Source: an uncultured Eubacteriales bacterium (GTDB lineage Bacteria; Bacillota; Clostridia; Peptostreptococcales; Anaerovoracaceae). From it: a stretch of DNA of 43,704 nt. Every line of letters begins with the position of its first letter. Positions within the stretch are counted from its first letter, which is position 1. Of the stretch, positions 1 to 8,704 are shown piece after piece. The notes below the pieces were generated by a model. It was not told where the DNA came from. It worked only from the letters and a program-made list of their open reading frames with translations, and ran no database searches. Both the position numbers and the translations under genes were made by a program. The stretch spans positions 1 through 43,704 of the forward strand of contig UQXL01000020.1 of NCBI GenBank assembly GCA_900545135.1, in the 5' to 3' direction.

Positions 1-77
<77 letters not shown>

Positions 78-92
78 GTATGGGAAAAAAAC

Positions 93-121
93 TTGAATTT
101 CAGCGGATTTTAAAGTATACA
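93..121 (+). promoter_or_regulatory. Sigma-A type promoter of the ureohydrolase/TRAP cluster
   Basis: TTGAAT (93-98) and TATACA (116-121) are separated by 17 bp. The -10 box lies 60 bases upstream of the start codon at 181. No operator or riboswitch was recognised in the short leader. Confidence 0.6.
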
Positions 122-180
122 AGCCGTTGGCACAATTGTTGCTTTTTTATTTTACATAAAAAAAGGAGGCGATGATCGTT

Positions 181-1077
181 ATGGACAAATTAAAATTTGG
201 AATTCTCGGATTGAATTATGATACGGAAGCCGGCAGAGGCTGGCCAGGAGCCAGATATGCTCCGAAAAGCATCAGAAACGCCATGAGCGGAATAATGAAC
301 AGGATGGAGGACGGATATCTCTTCGACGTCAACGAAAACCGTCTTGTCGATTACAACAAGATCGACCTTAAAGATTTCGGCGACTGCGACGAGATAGTGC
401 ACTATAACCACTACCAGGCGCTGACTGATATGGCAGAAGAAATCAAAAAAGTGATGAAAGAAGGCTATAAGCCTATTCTTCTGGGCGGCGACCATTCTGT
501 TACCAATGCCGGTATAATGGCTTTGCACGACGTGGCCGACGGCAAAATAGGTATAATCGACTTCGATGCGCATTTGGATCTCAAAGTCGACTCCAAGGTT
601 CAGGGCAAGTATTCCGGCTCCAGCGAAATCAGGAGAGCCACGGAAATGGAAAAATACGACGCGAAAAACATCGTCGAAATCGGACCAAGGGGATATAATT
701 ATCCTGAACATTATGGTTTCATCAAGGAAAGCGGTCTCAACATCTTTACTGCCCGCGACGTAAATAGACTGGGCGTGGAAGAAGTCGCAAAGCGTACTCT
801 GGAAAAAGTCAGGGAAAACACTTCCTACGTATATATGACCGTCGACATCGACGCGCTGGACATGGCCTTCGCCCTCGGATCAGGCGGACAGGAGCCTGCA
901 GGACTCACGCATTTCCAGCTGTCTGACCTCATCAAGGCATGCGCACCTTATGTAGACGTCATAGACTTCGTCGAAGTTAACCCGATGACAGACCACAGAG
1001 AACTGACCAGCCATGTCTGCGCTAATCTGGTGCTTGACTACATCGCGGCCAGATATTACGACGCTTTTGAAAAGTAA
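181..1077 (+). CDS. Ureohydrolase (arginase/agmatinase/formiminoglutamase family)
   Basis: This is a 298-residue metal-dependent hydrolase that should remove urea, or formamide in formiminoglutamases, from a guanidino or formimino substrate. All binuclear manganese ligands are present: His105 in GGDHS, Asp129, His131 and Asp133 in FDAHLD, and Asp222 and Asp224 in DIDALD. The length fits the family. ATG 181 is preferred over the in-frame ATG at 172 because the AGGAGG at 164-169 is only 2 bases from 172 but 11 from 181. The gene heads a run of same-strand genes with a TRAP transporter, an ornithine-cyclodeaminase-family protein and an aminotransferase, so a guanidino amino acid is a reasonable substrate. 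Agmatinase, arginase and guanidinobutyrase cannot be separated by eye. A second, diverged ureohydrolase lies at 40164-41408. Confidence 0.88.
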   Translation: MDKLKFGILGLNYDTEAGRGWPGARYAPKSIRNAMSGIMNRMEDGYLFDVNENRLVDYNKIDLKDFGDCDEIVHYNHYQALTDMAEEIKKVMKEGYKPILLGGDHSVTNAGIMALHDVADGKIGIIDFDAHLDLKVDSKVQGKYSGSSEIRRATEMEKYDAKNIVEIGPRGYNYPEHYGFIKESGLNIFTARDVNRLGVEEVAKRTLEKVRENTSYVYMTVDIDALDMAFALGSGGQEPAGLTHFQLSDLIKACAPYVDVIDFVEVNPMTDHRELTSHVCANLVLDYIAARYYDAFEK

Positions 1078-1107
1078 CAGGTCAGCTTCAGAAAGCGGGT
1101 ACATACT

Positions 1108-1641
1108 ATGAAAATTGTTTACAAAATAAATAATATAATTGTAAAACTTGAAGAAATCTTGATTGCGGCGGCCGTGCTAATCATGTCGTTCATGCTTATC
1201 TTCAACGTGGTGGGCAGGGCTTTCGGAAAAGGAATAAACGCCACGGAAGAGGTGGGACTGTACTGCATATACATAATAACTTTTATAGGTCTCAGCTATG
1301 CAGTGACCACCGGAAAGCACATCAATATGCTGGGGCTGTTTGACTTTCTGCCGCACAAGATACAGAAAGTTGACGCGCTTGTTATAAGCGCAGTCACCGC
1401 CGCCACCATGGGCGTATTGACATACGTATCTTTTACGTATGTGGGCTCGCTGAAGATGATAGGCAGAGTGTCCGTCAACCTCCAGGTGCCGCAGCATATA
1501 GTCGTGGCGGTGATATCTTTTGGATTCCTCTTTGCCTGCCTGCAATACATACTTGTTTTCATAAAAAATTTGCAGGAAAAGGATATATACCTCGGACTTA
1601 ATACTCCGTATGTGCCGGACATCAGAAGGGAGGAAAAGTAG
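1108..1641 (+). CDS. TRAP transporter small permease (DctQ-type)
   Basis: This 177-residue membrane protein has four hydrophobic segments, roughly at residues 18-36, 52-70, 88-112 and 126-148, as expected for the DctQ subunit of TRAP transporters. DctQ pairs with the large permease DctM to import carboxylate or amino-acid-like solutes using the sodium gradient. The motif GLYCIYIITFIGLSYAV after an acidic segment fits the family. Its stop codon is directly followed by the dctM ATG, so the two are translationally coupled. The ribosome site before ATG 1108 is weak (AAAGCGGG). Sequence identity to the family is clear; the transported solute is not. Confidence 0.9.
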   Translation: MKIVYKINNIIVKLEEILIAAAVLIMSFMLIFNVVGRAFGKGINATEEVGLYCIYIITFIGLSYAVTTGKHINMLGLFDFLPHKIQKVDALVISAVTAATMGVLTYVSFTYVGSLKMIGRVSVNLQVPQHIVVAVISFGFLFACLQYILVFIKNLQEKDIYLGLNTPYVPDIRREEK

Positions 1642-2913
1642 ATGTTAACTGTTTTACTGATAATCATGTTCGCATGCCTGCTGCTTGGCTTCCCGATGTT
1701 CATGTGCATGGTGCTCAGCTCTACGGTGGTCATATTCGCATATCTGGATATGCTGCCGGAGACTACGATAATATCACAGCTGATGGAAGGCATAGGCTCT
1801 TTTGCACTGCTTGCAATACCGCTTTTCATCTTTGCGGCGGATATAATGAGTGCAGGCCATACGGCCAGAAGGCTGGTGGATTTTGTCAAGTCGTTTACGG
1901 GACATATCCACGGCGGACTGGGAATTACCCTGGCAGGAACATGCACGCTGTTCGGAGCCATTTCAGGCTCGTCTCAGGCAACTGTAGTCGCCATCGGAAA
2001 AACCTTGAGACCGCAGATGCTGGAAGCCGGTTACAGGCAGTCTGATACAGACGGACTCATAGTTTCAGCCGCTAACATAGCGGCGCTGATACCGCCAAGC
2101 GTTACGATGATAATGTACAGCGTAGTTACAGGCGCTTCGGTAGGAGAAATGTTCGTGGCAGGTATAGGCCCTGGCATATTGTTTTTCCTGTGTTTCTCCG
2201 TGTATCAGTATTTTCATTCCAAGAAGCTCAATATTCCAAGAGAAAAGAAGCTTACATGGAAAGAAAGAGGGCAGGCTCTTAAAAAGGGTATATTGCCTTT
2301 AGGCTTTCCGGTAATAATCGTAGGCAGCATTTATTCAGGAATAGCCAGCCCTACAGAGGCCGCTGCCATATCAGTATTGTATGCTCTTATTCTGGAAATG
2401 GTGGTGTACAGAACCATCAAAATCAAGGATCTGGGCAGGATAGCCCTCTCGACAGGCGCAGTGACTGGCACACTGTTTATCCTGCTGGCCAGCGGTCAGA
2501 TATTTTCACTGGTCCTTACATACGCCAACGTGCCGCAGATGATAGCCACAAACGTACTCGGCGCAGATCCGTCCATGACGGTGATTCTGCTCTGGGTAAC
2601 GGTGTTCTTCTTCATCGCAGGAATGTTCGTAGATCCGCTGATTGCAGTGGTGGTCGTAACCCCTATATTCTACGGACCGGCTATGGCGGCAGGAATCGAC
2701 CCTATATGGCTGGGAATTATAATCACCGTGCAGTGTATCCTGGGAGCCATTTCACCTCCGTTCGGATGCAATATATTTACTGCATGCGCCGCGTTCGATG
2801 TTTCGTACATGAAAGTAGTGAAAGGCCTTCCGGTATATCTGCTAATAATGATTGCCGTATCCGTACTGTTTATCTTCTTCCCTCAGATAATCACTTTCTA
2901 CAGATGGTTCTGA
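1642..2913 (+). CDS. TRAP transporter large permease (DctM-type)
   Basis: This 423-residue polytopic protein matches the DctM subunit, the main translocation channel of TRAP systems, in length and motifs: an N-terminal LLLGFPMFMCMVLSS segment, AIPLFIFAADIMSAGHTARR, the GAISGSSQATVVAIGK loop and SPTEAAAISVLYALI. About 11-12 hydrophobic segments span the chain. GGGAGG at 1627-1632 precedes the ATG, which abuts the dctQ stop. It works with DctQ upstream and the binding protein at 3002-4066. Substrate is inferred only from the neighbouring ureohydrolase, cyclodeaminase-family enzyme and aminotransferase. Confidence 0.93.
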   Translation: MLTVLLIIMFACLLLGFPMFMCMVLSSTVVIFAYLDMLPETTIISQLMEGIGSFALLAIPLFIFAADIMSAGHTARRLVDFVKSFTGHIHGGLGITLAGTCTLFGAISGSSQATVVAIGKTLRPQMLEAGYRQSDTDGLIVSAANIAALIPPSVTMIMYSVVTGASVGEMFVAGIGPGILFFLCFSVYQYFHSKKLNIPREKKLTWKERGQALKKGILPLGFPVIIVGSIYSGIASPTEAAAISVLYALILEMVVYRTIKIKDLGRIALSTGAVTGTLFILLASGQIFSLVLTYANVPQMIATNVLGADPSMTVILLWVTVFFFIAGMFVDPLIAVVVVTPIFYGPAMAAGIDPIWLGIIITVQCILGAISPPFGCNIFTACAAFDVSYMKVVKGLPVYLLIMIAVSVLFIFFPQIITFYRWF

Positions 2914-3001
2914 TAAGCAGTCTGATAAAGGCGTAACTGTTATAGTTTATTGAATGTCTTAAAGATTATTAAAATTAAAAGGCTAAGAAAGGAGAAACCT
3001 T

Positions 3002-4066
3002 ATGAAAAAGAAATTTTTAGCCCTGTCGATGATCCTGATGCTTACTGTAGCATTGGCTGTCGTATTTACAGCCTGCGGAGGAGATTCAGGGGAGAGCGGC
3101 GGAGAAGCTGACGGAGACGTAACCGTATGGAAACTGGCCCACTCAGAAAGTACAGACACCATGTACGACCGTTATGCTCACAAGTTTGCCGACCTGGTTG
3201 AAGAAAAATCCGATGGAAGAATAAAGGTCGACATCTATCCTGTAGGCTCCCTCGGAGACACTGCTTCACAAGTTGAAATGCTGATGAACGGAAGTATACA
3301 GCTTGGAATTTTCGCTTCCAGCGACGTAGGAGACTTGTTCCCGGCAGTCCAGGCTCTTTCGCTTAACTTCGTATTTTCCGACGATGACGCAGTCAACGCC
3401 CAGATATTGACGGAGGGCAAAGCCACAGACGCACTTGACGAGATGTTCGCAGAAAGAAACCTGGTGACTTACGACTGGTTCACTCTGGGTAATATGCAGT
3501 GGGGTTCAGCCACAAAGCCTATAAAAACTGTAGACGATTTTGATGGATTCAAGATGAGAATTATGTCTTCTCCTTTGCTCACAGCCAACTATGAAGCCTT
3601 TGGCGCTACGCCGACTCCTCTGGCATTTACAGAGACATATTCTGGACTGCAGCTCGGCACGGTTGACGGTACTGAACAGCCTATGAATGCGATGGAAGAG
3701 ATGAAATTTTATGAAGTGCTTGACTATATCACCATGTCCAACCATGCGCAGATGGCCTCCTTCATGTCGATGAACGGAGATTTCTACAACAGCCTGTCTG
3801 ATGAGGACAAAGCGATGCTGGAAGAGATAAAAGAAGAACTCAGACCTTTCGCCCTTGAAACTCTCGAAACTCTGTTGGAAGAAAAGACGGAGATAATCAA
3901 GGAAAACAAGCCTGAACTTGAATTCATCGAGCTTACTGACGAAGAAAGACAGGCCTTCATAGACGCCAGCATGCCTGTAAGAGACAGACTTGAAGAGTTC
4001 GCCGGCGAAGAAGGCATAGAGATATTCAACCTGCTGCTGGAAGACGTAGAAAAATACGACAAATAA
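3002..4066 (+). CDS. TRAP transporter solute-binding lipoprotein (DctP-type)
   Basis: This 354-residue protein starts with a lysine-rich, hydrophobic signal and a lipobox-like FTAC with the lipidated Cys at residue 25, then an acidic/Gly/Ser linker. The mature part shows DctP-family features: an early WKLAHSES strand, YPVGSLGDTASQVEMLMNG, and the substrate-binding region MRIMSSPLLTANYEAFGATP followed by YSGLQLGTVDGTEQP. The arginine in KMRIM corresponds to the conserved Arg that binds the ligand carboxylate in TRAP binding proteins. It should capture a carboxylate-bearing solute outside the membrane and hand it to DctQM. A GAAAGGAG site precedes the ATG. A strong hairpin follows the gene. Confidence 0.92.
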   Translation: MKKKFLALSMILMLTVALAVVFTACGGDSGESGGEADGDVTVWKLAHSESTDTMYDRYAHKFADLVEEKSDGRIKVDIYPVGSLGDTASQVEMLMNGSIQLGIFASSDVGDLFPAVQALSLNFVFSDDDAVNAQILTEGKATDALDEMFAERNLVTYDWFTLGNMQWGSATKPIKTVDDFDGFKMRIMSSPLLTANYEAFGATPTPLAFTETYSGLQLGTVDGTEQPMNAMEEMKFYEVLDYITMSNHAQMASFMSMNGDFYNSLSDEDKAMLEEIKEELRPFALETLETLLEEKTEIIKENKPELEFIELTDEERQAFIDASMPVRDRLEEFAGEEGIEIFNLLLEDVEKYDK

Positions 4067-4089
4067 TTTTTATCATGTAATATTTCCGG

Positions 4090-4124
4090 AGAATTATCCT
4101 GCCGCGGCAGGATAATTCTTTTAT
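4090..4124 (+). terminator. Hairpin after dctP
   Basis: A perfect 15+15 palindrome (AGAATTATCCTGCCG with its reverse complement) at 4090-4119 is followed by a short T-rich tail. It probably ends or attenuates transcription after the TRAP genes, which would lower expression of the downstream LUD gene. The symmetry means it could act in both directions. Confidence 0.75.
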
Positions 4125-4252
4125 ACAGGCTCTGCGGCGAAGCATTCTCGCTGCGGCATGCGGAGCGGCTTTTCGCCTCCCGGCAGCAGATTGCGGCGCA
4201 GATTTCCGCCGCCGAACTTCTCGCCGTCCGGCCGTCAAAGGAGGAAAACAAT

Positions 4253-4993
4253 ATGAGAAAGATGAAACAAGAGATAGATGTGCCTCTGAGTTTAGTGACT
4301 CACGATGTTGCAGCTATTAAAAAAGAATATTACAGATATAAGGGAGAAGCGGCAGTAAAGGCGCTGAAGAAAAACCGCTTTGAAGCTTATTACGCCCAGG
4401 ACAAGAAAGAAGCGTCAGAGCTTATAAGCAAGCTGATTGCGGACGGAAGCATAATCGGCGTCGGCGACTCTCACAGCTTTTATCAGCTTGAAATGGAAGA
4501 AGAGCTTAAAGGCAGAGGCTGCAGACTCATCCCCAATGTAGCGGCTCTCAACCTTCACAGTTACAACAGCGCAGAATACGGATATGTCAAGGCTCCGACG
4601 AGGGAGCAGGCCAGAGATATTCTCGCTGATTATCTGACCAGCGATGTGTTCATCCTCGGAGCCAACGCCGTCACCATGGAGGGCGAAATAATCAATGTGG
4701 ACGGAGTGGGAAACAGAGTCGCCGGCAGCCTGTACGGAGCCGACAGGATAATCATCGTAGCCGGGGTGAATAAAATCGTGCAGAACGAGGCCGAAGCCAG
4801 AAGCAGGATATCCAATATGGCAGCGCCGATGAACAAGATAAAATACGGGGAAACATGCGCCAGCGTAATTTCCGGCAAATGCGCAGACTGCCGTTCCGAA
4901 GAGCGGTTCTGTAATATCACGGCCATTCTGCACAAAAAACCTATAGAATCAGACTATCACATCATAATAGTAGGCGAAGAGCTGGGATTTTGA
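4253..4993 (+). CDS. LUD-domain (DUF162) protein
   Basis: This 246-residue protein belongs to the LUD/DUF162 family named for lactate utilisation protein LutC. Visible family features are AYYAQDKKEASELI, the glycine-rich GVGDSHSFYQL, FILGANAVTMEGEIINVDG and the C-terminal Cys cluster GKCADCRSEERFCN. Stand-alone clostridial members with this Cys-rich tail often sit in amino-acid or carboxylate catabolic clusters, and their reaction is mostly unknown. AAAGGAGG at 4237-4244 lies 8 bases before ATG 4253. A role in redox steps of the surrounding pathway is inference. Confidence 0.82.
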   Translation: MRKMKQEIDVPLSLVTHDVAAIKKEYYRYKGEAAVKALKKNRFEAYYAQDKKEASELISKLIADGSIIGVGDSHSFYQLEMEEELKGRGCRLIPNVAALNLHSYNSAEYGYVKAPTREQARDILADYLTSDVFILGANAVTMEGEIINVDGVGNRVAGSLYGADRIIIVAGVNKIVQNEAEARSRISNMAAPMNKIKYGETCASVISGKCADCRSEERFCNITAILHKKPIESDYHIIIVGEELGF

Positions 4994-5117
4994 TCAACTC
5001 CGATGAATCGACAATCAAACAAACCAGGCAGCGACGATCATGACCCGCGGCTCATTCGGCAGAAACCGTCCGCCTGCTGTCGTGCGAAAGCCGGATAAGA
5101 TTATGAAAGGAACCAAG

Positions 5118-6134
5118 ATGAAAATAAGCATACTGAGCAAACAGGATTTAGAAAAGATACTTGAAATGCCCAAGGTTATCGAGGGCGTCGAAACGGTATA
5201 CAAACTGAAATCCAGCGGCAAGACGGTCGTCTGGCCGTATCTTGAACACCATTTCCCGGAATATAACGCAGTCACCGACGTCAAATCGGGAGTGATATAC
5301 GGCGACGTTAATCTTCATGGCCTGAAAATGCTGAATACATTTCCGATGAACAGCGAAAAGAGCCTGCCGTCGTTCAACGGACTCCTGATGGTATTCGACT
5401 CTACCACCGGACTGCCGTTGGGCATCATGGACGCTTCATACATAACATGCATGAGGACGGGAGCAGCAGGGGCTATAGGAGCGAAAGCCCTGGCCAGACG
5501 CGATTCTGAGACTTTATTCGTCCTGGGAGCCGGCAAGCAGAGCATTTATCAAATAGCCGCGACACTGATTTCATTTCCGCAGCTCAAAAAAGTATATATA
5601 GCCGCTGCCCTTGATTACGATAACGCCAGACAGTTCGCAGCCTCGCTTGAAAAGAGGCTCAGCGACGAATTCAATATTGAAAGCGGCGGAGTTCAGTTCC
5701 TGGCAGCAGAAAACATGGAGGAAGCCCTGGGCGAAAGCGATATAGTGATAACCATTACGCCTGCCAGAAAGCCGGTGATAAAGAAAGAATGGATAAAACC
5801 GGGAACACACCTGAGCTGCGTCGGCGCCGACATGCTGGGCAAAGAAGAAATCGAACCGGAGATATTCAAGGGAGCGAGAGTTTTCTGCGACGATATAAAC
5901 CAATGCGTCAACGTAGGCGAATCGGAGATTCCCGTCAAGACAGGGGTCATAAAGAGGGAGAATATAGCAGGCGAGATAGGCCAGGTTCTCTCAGGCGAAA
6001 AAGAAGGACGAAAATCAGCTGAGGATATAACCATCTTCGACGCCACGGGAATAGCCCTTTTAGACCTGATCACCGCCAAGGCGGCCATCGAAGCGGCCGT
6101 CGAGAAACAGCTGGGCAGCCAGGTGGAGATTTAG
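5118..6134 (+). CDS. Ornithine cyclodeaminase / mu-crystallin family protein
   Basis: This 338-residue NAD(P)-binding protein has the family layout: an N-terminal substrate part, GVIYGDVNLHGLKML, MDASYITCMRTGAAGAIGAK with the substrate-binding Arg, then a Rossmann fold with FVLGAGKQS near residue 140 and the VGADMLGKEEIEPEIF segment. Members act as ornithine cyclodeaminases, alanine dehydrogenases or imine reductases. ATG 5118 is chosen because AAAGGA at 5106-5111 fits it. An in-frame ATG at 5040 would add 26 residues rich in Arg and Pro that do not resemble the family. With a ureohydrolase upstream, ornithine made from arginine is a plausible substrate, but an imine reductase role is equally possible. 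Confidence 0.85.
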   Translation: MKISILSKQDLEKILEMPKVIEGVETVYKLKSSGKTVVWPYLEHHFPEYNAVTDVKSGVIYGDVNLHGLKMLNTFPMNSEKSLPSFNGLLMVFDSTTGLPLGIMDASYITCMRTGAAGAIGAKALARRDSETLFVLGAGKQSIYQIAATLISFPQLKKVYIAAALDYDNARQFAASLEKRLSDEFNIESGGVQFLAAENMEEALGESDIVITITPARKPVIKKEWIKPGTHLSCVGADMLGKEEIEPEIFKGARVFCDDINQCVNVGESEIPVKTGVIKRENIAGEIGQVLSGEKEGRKSAEDITIFDATGIALLDLITAKAAIEAAVEKQLGSQVEI

Positions 6135-6149
6135 CTGTGTAATTTTGAC

Positions 6150-6200
6150 CGGGAGTGAATAAATAGCTCGGGAGTGATTAAATAACCCGGGAGATGAACG
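6150..6200. repeat. 19-bp tandem repeat between cyclodeaminase-family and aminotransferase genes
   Basis: Two copies begin CGGGAGTGA and have a 19-bp period (6150-6168 and 6169-6187). A third, truncated copy starts at 6188. They lie in the short intergenic gap just after the preceding stop codon. Similar gene-boundary repeats occur elsewhere in this window. Confidence 0.8.
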
Positions 6201-6225
6201 AGATATGTGAAATGGAGGATAGCGA

Positions 6226-7374
6226 ATGAAAATAGATGATTTTGTGCTGGAAAACTGGCTAAACCCTGCATGTGACAGTGAAAAAAATAAGATTTATCTC
6301 GGCGGCAGCTGCGTCGCGCCCATGACCGTTGAAGAGATGTTTGAAGTGACAGGGCAAGACATGGAAGATTTTTTCAGAGAGCTGCGAAAGATGAGCCTGG
6401 GATACCCGAGATTTGAGGGAACTCCACGGACGAAAGAAGCGCTGTCCAAGCTCTACAAGAACGTAACGCCTGACGACATCATTTTGGTCCACGGTGGAAC
6501 AGGCGCCAACAACACGGTGGTGTTTTCGCTGCTGGAACCTGAGACTGACAACATAATTTCAATCATGCCTAACTATCAGCAGTTTCACTCTATTCCAAAG
6601 TCCATAGGAGTCGAGGTGCGCGACGTAAATCTAAAGCCGGAGCAAGGATATAAGCCGGACATGGAGGCCATCAGGAAAGCGGCTGACAGCAATACTAAGG
6701 CGATAATGTTCACCAACCCAAACAACCCGACGGGCTCGCTGATGGACATAAAAGAAATGAAAGAGCTGGTCGGAATTGCTGAAGAAGTCGGCGCATGGAT
6801 CGTCTGCGATGAAATGTACAGGGGGTTGAAAGACGAGTATATGGCGTCCTTTGCCGATTTGTATGACAAAGCCATCGTAACCTGCTCATCGTCCAAAATT
6901 TATTCTATGGCAGGGACGAGGGTAGGATGGATCGTATGCCGTGATGAGGAAATGCGTAAAAACATCTTCAATCACAGATCCTACGACGCCATATGCGGCG
7001 GAGTGTTCGACGAGTGGATCTTCGCCGTCGCCCTTGAAAATGTGGATAAAATCTTCGCCAGAAGCCGCAGGATAGTTGGCGGCAACAAAGCAGTCATAGA
7101 CAGATGGCTGGACGATCATCCTCACCTGAAGCAGTATGCCGAGGCCTATGGCACCACTTATTTGATACATTATGATCTGGACATAGACGCGGAAAAATTC
7201 TGCGATATGCTTCTGGACAGAAAGAACGTGCTCGTCTGCCACGGCGACTGCTTCTATATACCCCACTCTTTCCGGCTCTCGCTGGCCCACGGTGAAAATC
7301 TCCAAGAGGGCCTTAAGCTGATAGACGAGTTTATCGAGGAGCTGCTCGAAGAGGGAGTGGGAGTTCTAAAATAG
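6226..7374 (+). CDS. Class I/II pyridoxal-phosphate aminotransferase
   Basis: This 382-residue fold-type I PLP enzyme shows LVHGGTGANN (cofactor phosphate loop), FTNPNNPTGS, CDEMYRG with the pyridine-binding Asp, SSSKIYSMAGTRVGW with the Schiff-base Lys224, and the substrate-carboxylate Arg in FRLSLAHG. It is likely cytosolic and should transfer the amino group of the compound imported or produced by the upstream genes. The N-terminus (FVLENWLNP, GGSCVAPMTVEEM) resembles a subgroup that includes capreomycidine-synthase-like enzymes, so a function in arginine-derived metabolism is possible. GGAGG lies just before the ATG. Confidence 0.88.
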   Translation: MKIDDFVLENWLNPACDSEKNKIYLGGSCVAPMTVEEMFEVTGQDMEDFFRELRKMSLGYPRFEGTPRTKEALSKLYKNVTPDDIILVHGGTGANNTVVFSLLEPETDNIISIMPNYQQFHSIPKSIGVEVRDVNLKPEQGYKPDMEAIRKAADSNTKAIMFTNPNNPTGSLMDIKEMKELVGIAEEVGAWIVCDEMYRGLKDEYMASFADLYDKAIVTCSSSKIYSMAGTRVGWIVCRDEEMRKNIFNHRSYDAICGGVFDEWIFAVALENVDKIFARSRRIVGGNKAVIDRWLDDHPHLKQYAEAYGTTYLIHYDLDIDAEKFCDMLLDRKNVLVCHGDCFYIPHSFRLSLAHGENLQEGLKLIDEFIEELLEEGVGVLK

Positions 7375-8024
7375 GATGGTGTGATGGCAAAGCGGCAGCC
7401 TGCCGCTCCTGCTACCTGCCACACCGGTTTGCCGCCCACATGAATCGTCGTCCTACTTGCCCAACGCATTGTCAGACCAACGCGCCGACCAAACCTCTCA
7501 GATAATGGAACCACGTGGAATTGGAAATCTACGGATGCAGAACCTCACGAAATTGGAAATATGATGACGAGGAAATGCGTTGCTGACATAAACGATTCAT
7601 AGCTTGAGACGTGCTGCGAGCTTAAATGCGCTGTCAATATAAGCGCATTGCCGGAGAAAACACATGACCGGCTCGAAACGCGCGGTCGGCCTATGACGAC
7701 TCATAAAATTAAAATCCCCGGAGCAAAGTTTGCTTCAGGGATTTTAACTTTGTGAAAGGATTATGAAAAAGAAATTTCTGTTGTTGTGAACAGTAACCTT
7801 ATTATAATGCGGATATTTATTCGTCAAGTAACGGCAAGGTGAAGCCTTTGTAAATAATGTTTGAAGAGAAAAACAATTTTATATCATTCTCTCCTTGCAT
7901 ACGTCCAGAACATCGCGTACTGCCCTCCGCCTTGGAATCGAAGGAAGTTTCAGGATTTAGCGCTGGCAAAACTCACGCTCGGAAATATGCCGAAAAAATC
8001 CGCTGAAAATTCCGCGACAGCATC
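7375..8024. other. Gene-free region after the catabolic cluster
   Basis: About 650 bases without a convincing gene. Visible items are a hairpin with 8-bp arms around AATGCGCT/AAGCGCATT (7624-7651), the terminator at 7711-7745, and an 8-codon reading frame at 7763-7789 (MKKKFLLL-stop) preceded by AAAGGA that looks like the first codons of a lipoprotein gene such as dctP. A possible open frame at 7861-8052 has no ribosome site. Confidence 0.6.
7711..7745 (+). terminator. Terminator-like hairpin downstream of the aminotransferase
   Basis: AAAATCCC (7711-7718) pairs with GGGATTTT (7738-7745), and GGAGCA pairs with TGCTTC inside it through one G-T wobble. The following T run is short, so strength is uncertain. 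It lies 340 bases after the aminotransferase stop. Confidence 0.6.
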
Positions 8025-8053
8025 TTGCGATATTCGAGAGGATATGGTATAGT
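8025..8053 (+). promoter_or_regulatory. Promoter of tRNA-Ser
   Basis: TTGCGA (8025-8030) and TATAGT (8048-8053) have a 17-bp spacer. The tRNA starts 12 bases after the -10 box. Confidence 0.75.
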
Positions 8054-8064
8054 AATTAAGTCGC

Positions 8065-8153
8065 GGAGACGTATCGAAGTGGTCATAACGAGCTCGACTC
8101 GAAATCGAGTTGTCCGCAAGGGCACGTGGGTTCGAATCCCACCGTCTCCGCCA
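8065..8153 (+). tRNA. tRNA-Ser (anticodon CGA)
   Basis: The gene folds as a class II tRNA. The acceptor arm GGAGACG pairs with CGTCTCC, the discriminator base is G and CCA is encoded. The anticodon stem CTCGA/TCGAG encloses the loop CTCGAAA, giving anticodon CGA at 8100-8102, which reads the serine codon UCG. A long variable arm follows, as expected for tRNA-Ser, then the T arm GTGGG-TTCGAAT-CCCAC. It has its own promoter and terminator and is monocistronic. Confidence 0.97.
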
Positions 8154-8154
8154 A

Positions 8155-8197
8155 CACAAAACTCGCAGGCATATCAATGTTTGCGAGTTTTGTTATT
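8155..8197 (+). terminator. Terminator of tRNA-Ser
   Basis: ACAAAACTCGCA (8155-8166) pairs with TGCGAGTTTTGT (8182-8193) across a 15-base loop and is followed by TATTT. The heptamer ACTCGCA recurs at 8205-8211. Confidence 0.85.
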
Positions 8198-8334
8198 TAC
8201 TGGACACTCGCAAAATATTTGGCTTGGAGGCCATAGATAGTCTTCTTATTATTACATATAATTCTTTCAAATACCGGACTTTTCATTTCTTTATGCATTG
8301 TTTTATTCAATTTTACTGCACCTCATTTGTTGCA

Positions 8335-8368
8335 CAAAAAATCGCCGCTTTCTGTAAGTGACGATTTT
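8335..8368 (-). terminator. Terminator of the toxin-antitoxin operon
   Basis: On the minus strand AAAATCGTC pairs with GGCGATTTTTT, and the T run ends the signal. It lies 20 bases after the toxin stop codon. Confidence 0.65.
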
Positions 8369-8386
8369 CATTATGATATTCTGTTA

Positions 8387-8704
8387 TTATTTGATAAGCC
8401 AACTGTAATCCTGCCTGCAATCCACCACATAATCGGCATAGACTATATCGTCTACTATCTGAAAGATTATCATATAGCGTTTTTCAAACAGTATAAAACG
8501 ATAGGCGTTTCTGGGGATATATGTCCCTGTAAGCCACGGGCATCGCTGCGGCATTAGCTCTAAGGAATTTGCCGCCTTTTCAAATTCAAATGTCAACCGT
8601 TCCGCTGCTTCCTCGCTGACCTGTGCCAGAAATGCAGCATGGGAAACGAGCATCTGTGTTGCCCGTTCCGATATAATTACACGGTATTTATTCTTCTGTT
8701 CCAT
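8387..8704 (-). CDS. RelE/ParE-family toxin
   Basis: This 105-residue protein has the RelE/ParE toxin pattern: an N-terminal YRVIISERATQML strand, an alpha-helical region (SEEAAERLTFEFEKAANSLE), MPQRCPW, then YRFILFEKRYMIIFQIVDDIVYADYVVD, the closing beta-sheet. Such toxins cleave mRNA at the ribosome or poison gyrase; which one cannot be told here. ATG 8704 is chosen because it overlaps the antitoxin stop by 17 bases, as is common in these pairs. An upstream ATG at 8728 would add eight Arg/Gln-rich residues. It is co-transcribed with the antitoxin and followed by a terminator. Confidence 0.85.
   Translation of the reverse strand: MEQKNKYRVIISERATQMLVSHAAFLAQVSEEAAERLTFEFEKAANSLELMPQRCPWLTGTYIPRNAYRFILFEKRYMIIFQIVDDIVYADYVVDCRQDYSWLIK

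Noticed and set aside
7763..7789. MKKKFLLL-stop mini-frame with a ribosome site
   Set aside because: Looks like the first codons of a lipoprotein gene, but nothing continues in any frame; kept only as a possible relic in the intergenic entry.
7861..8052. 63-codon open frame before tRNA-Ser
   Set aside because: No ribosome site and it runs over the tRNA promoter.
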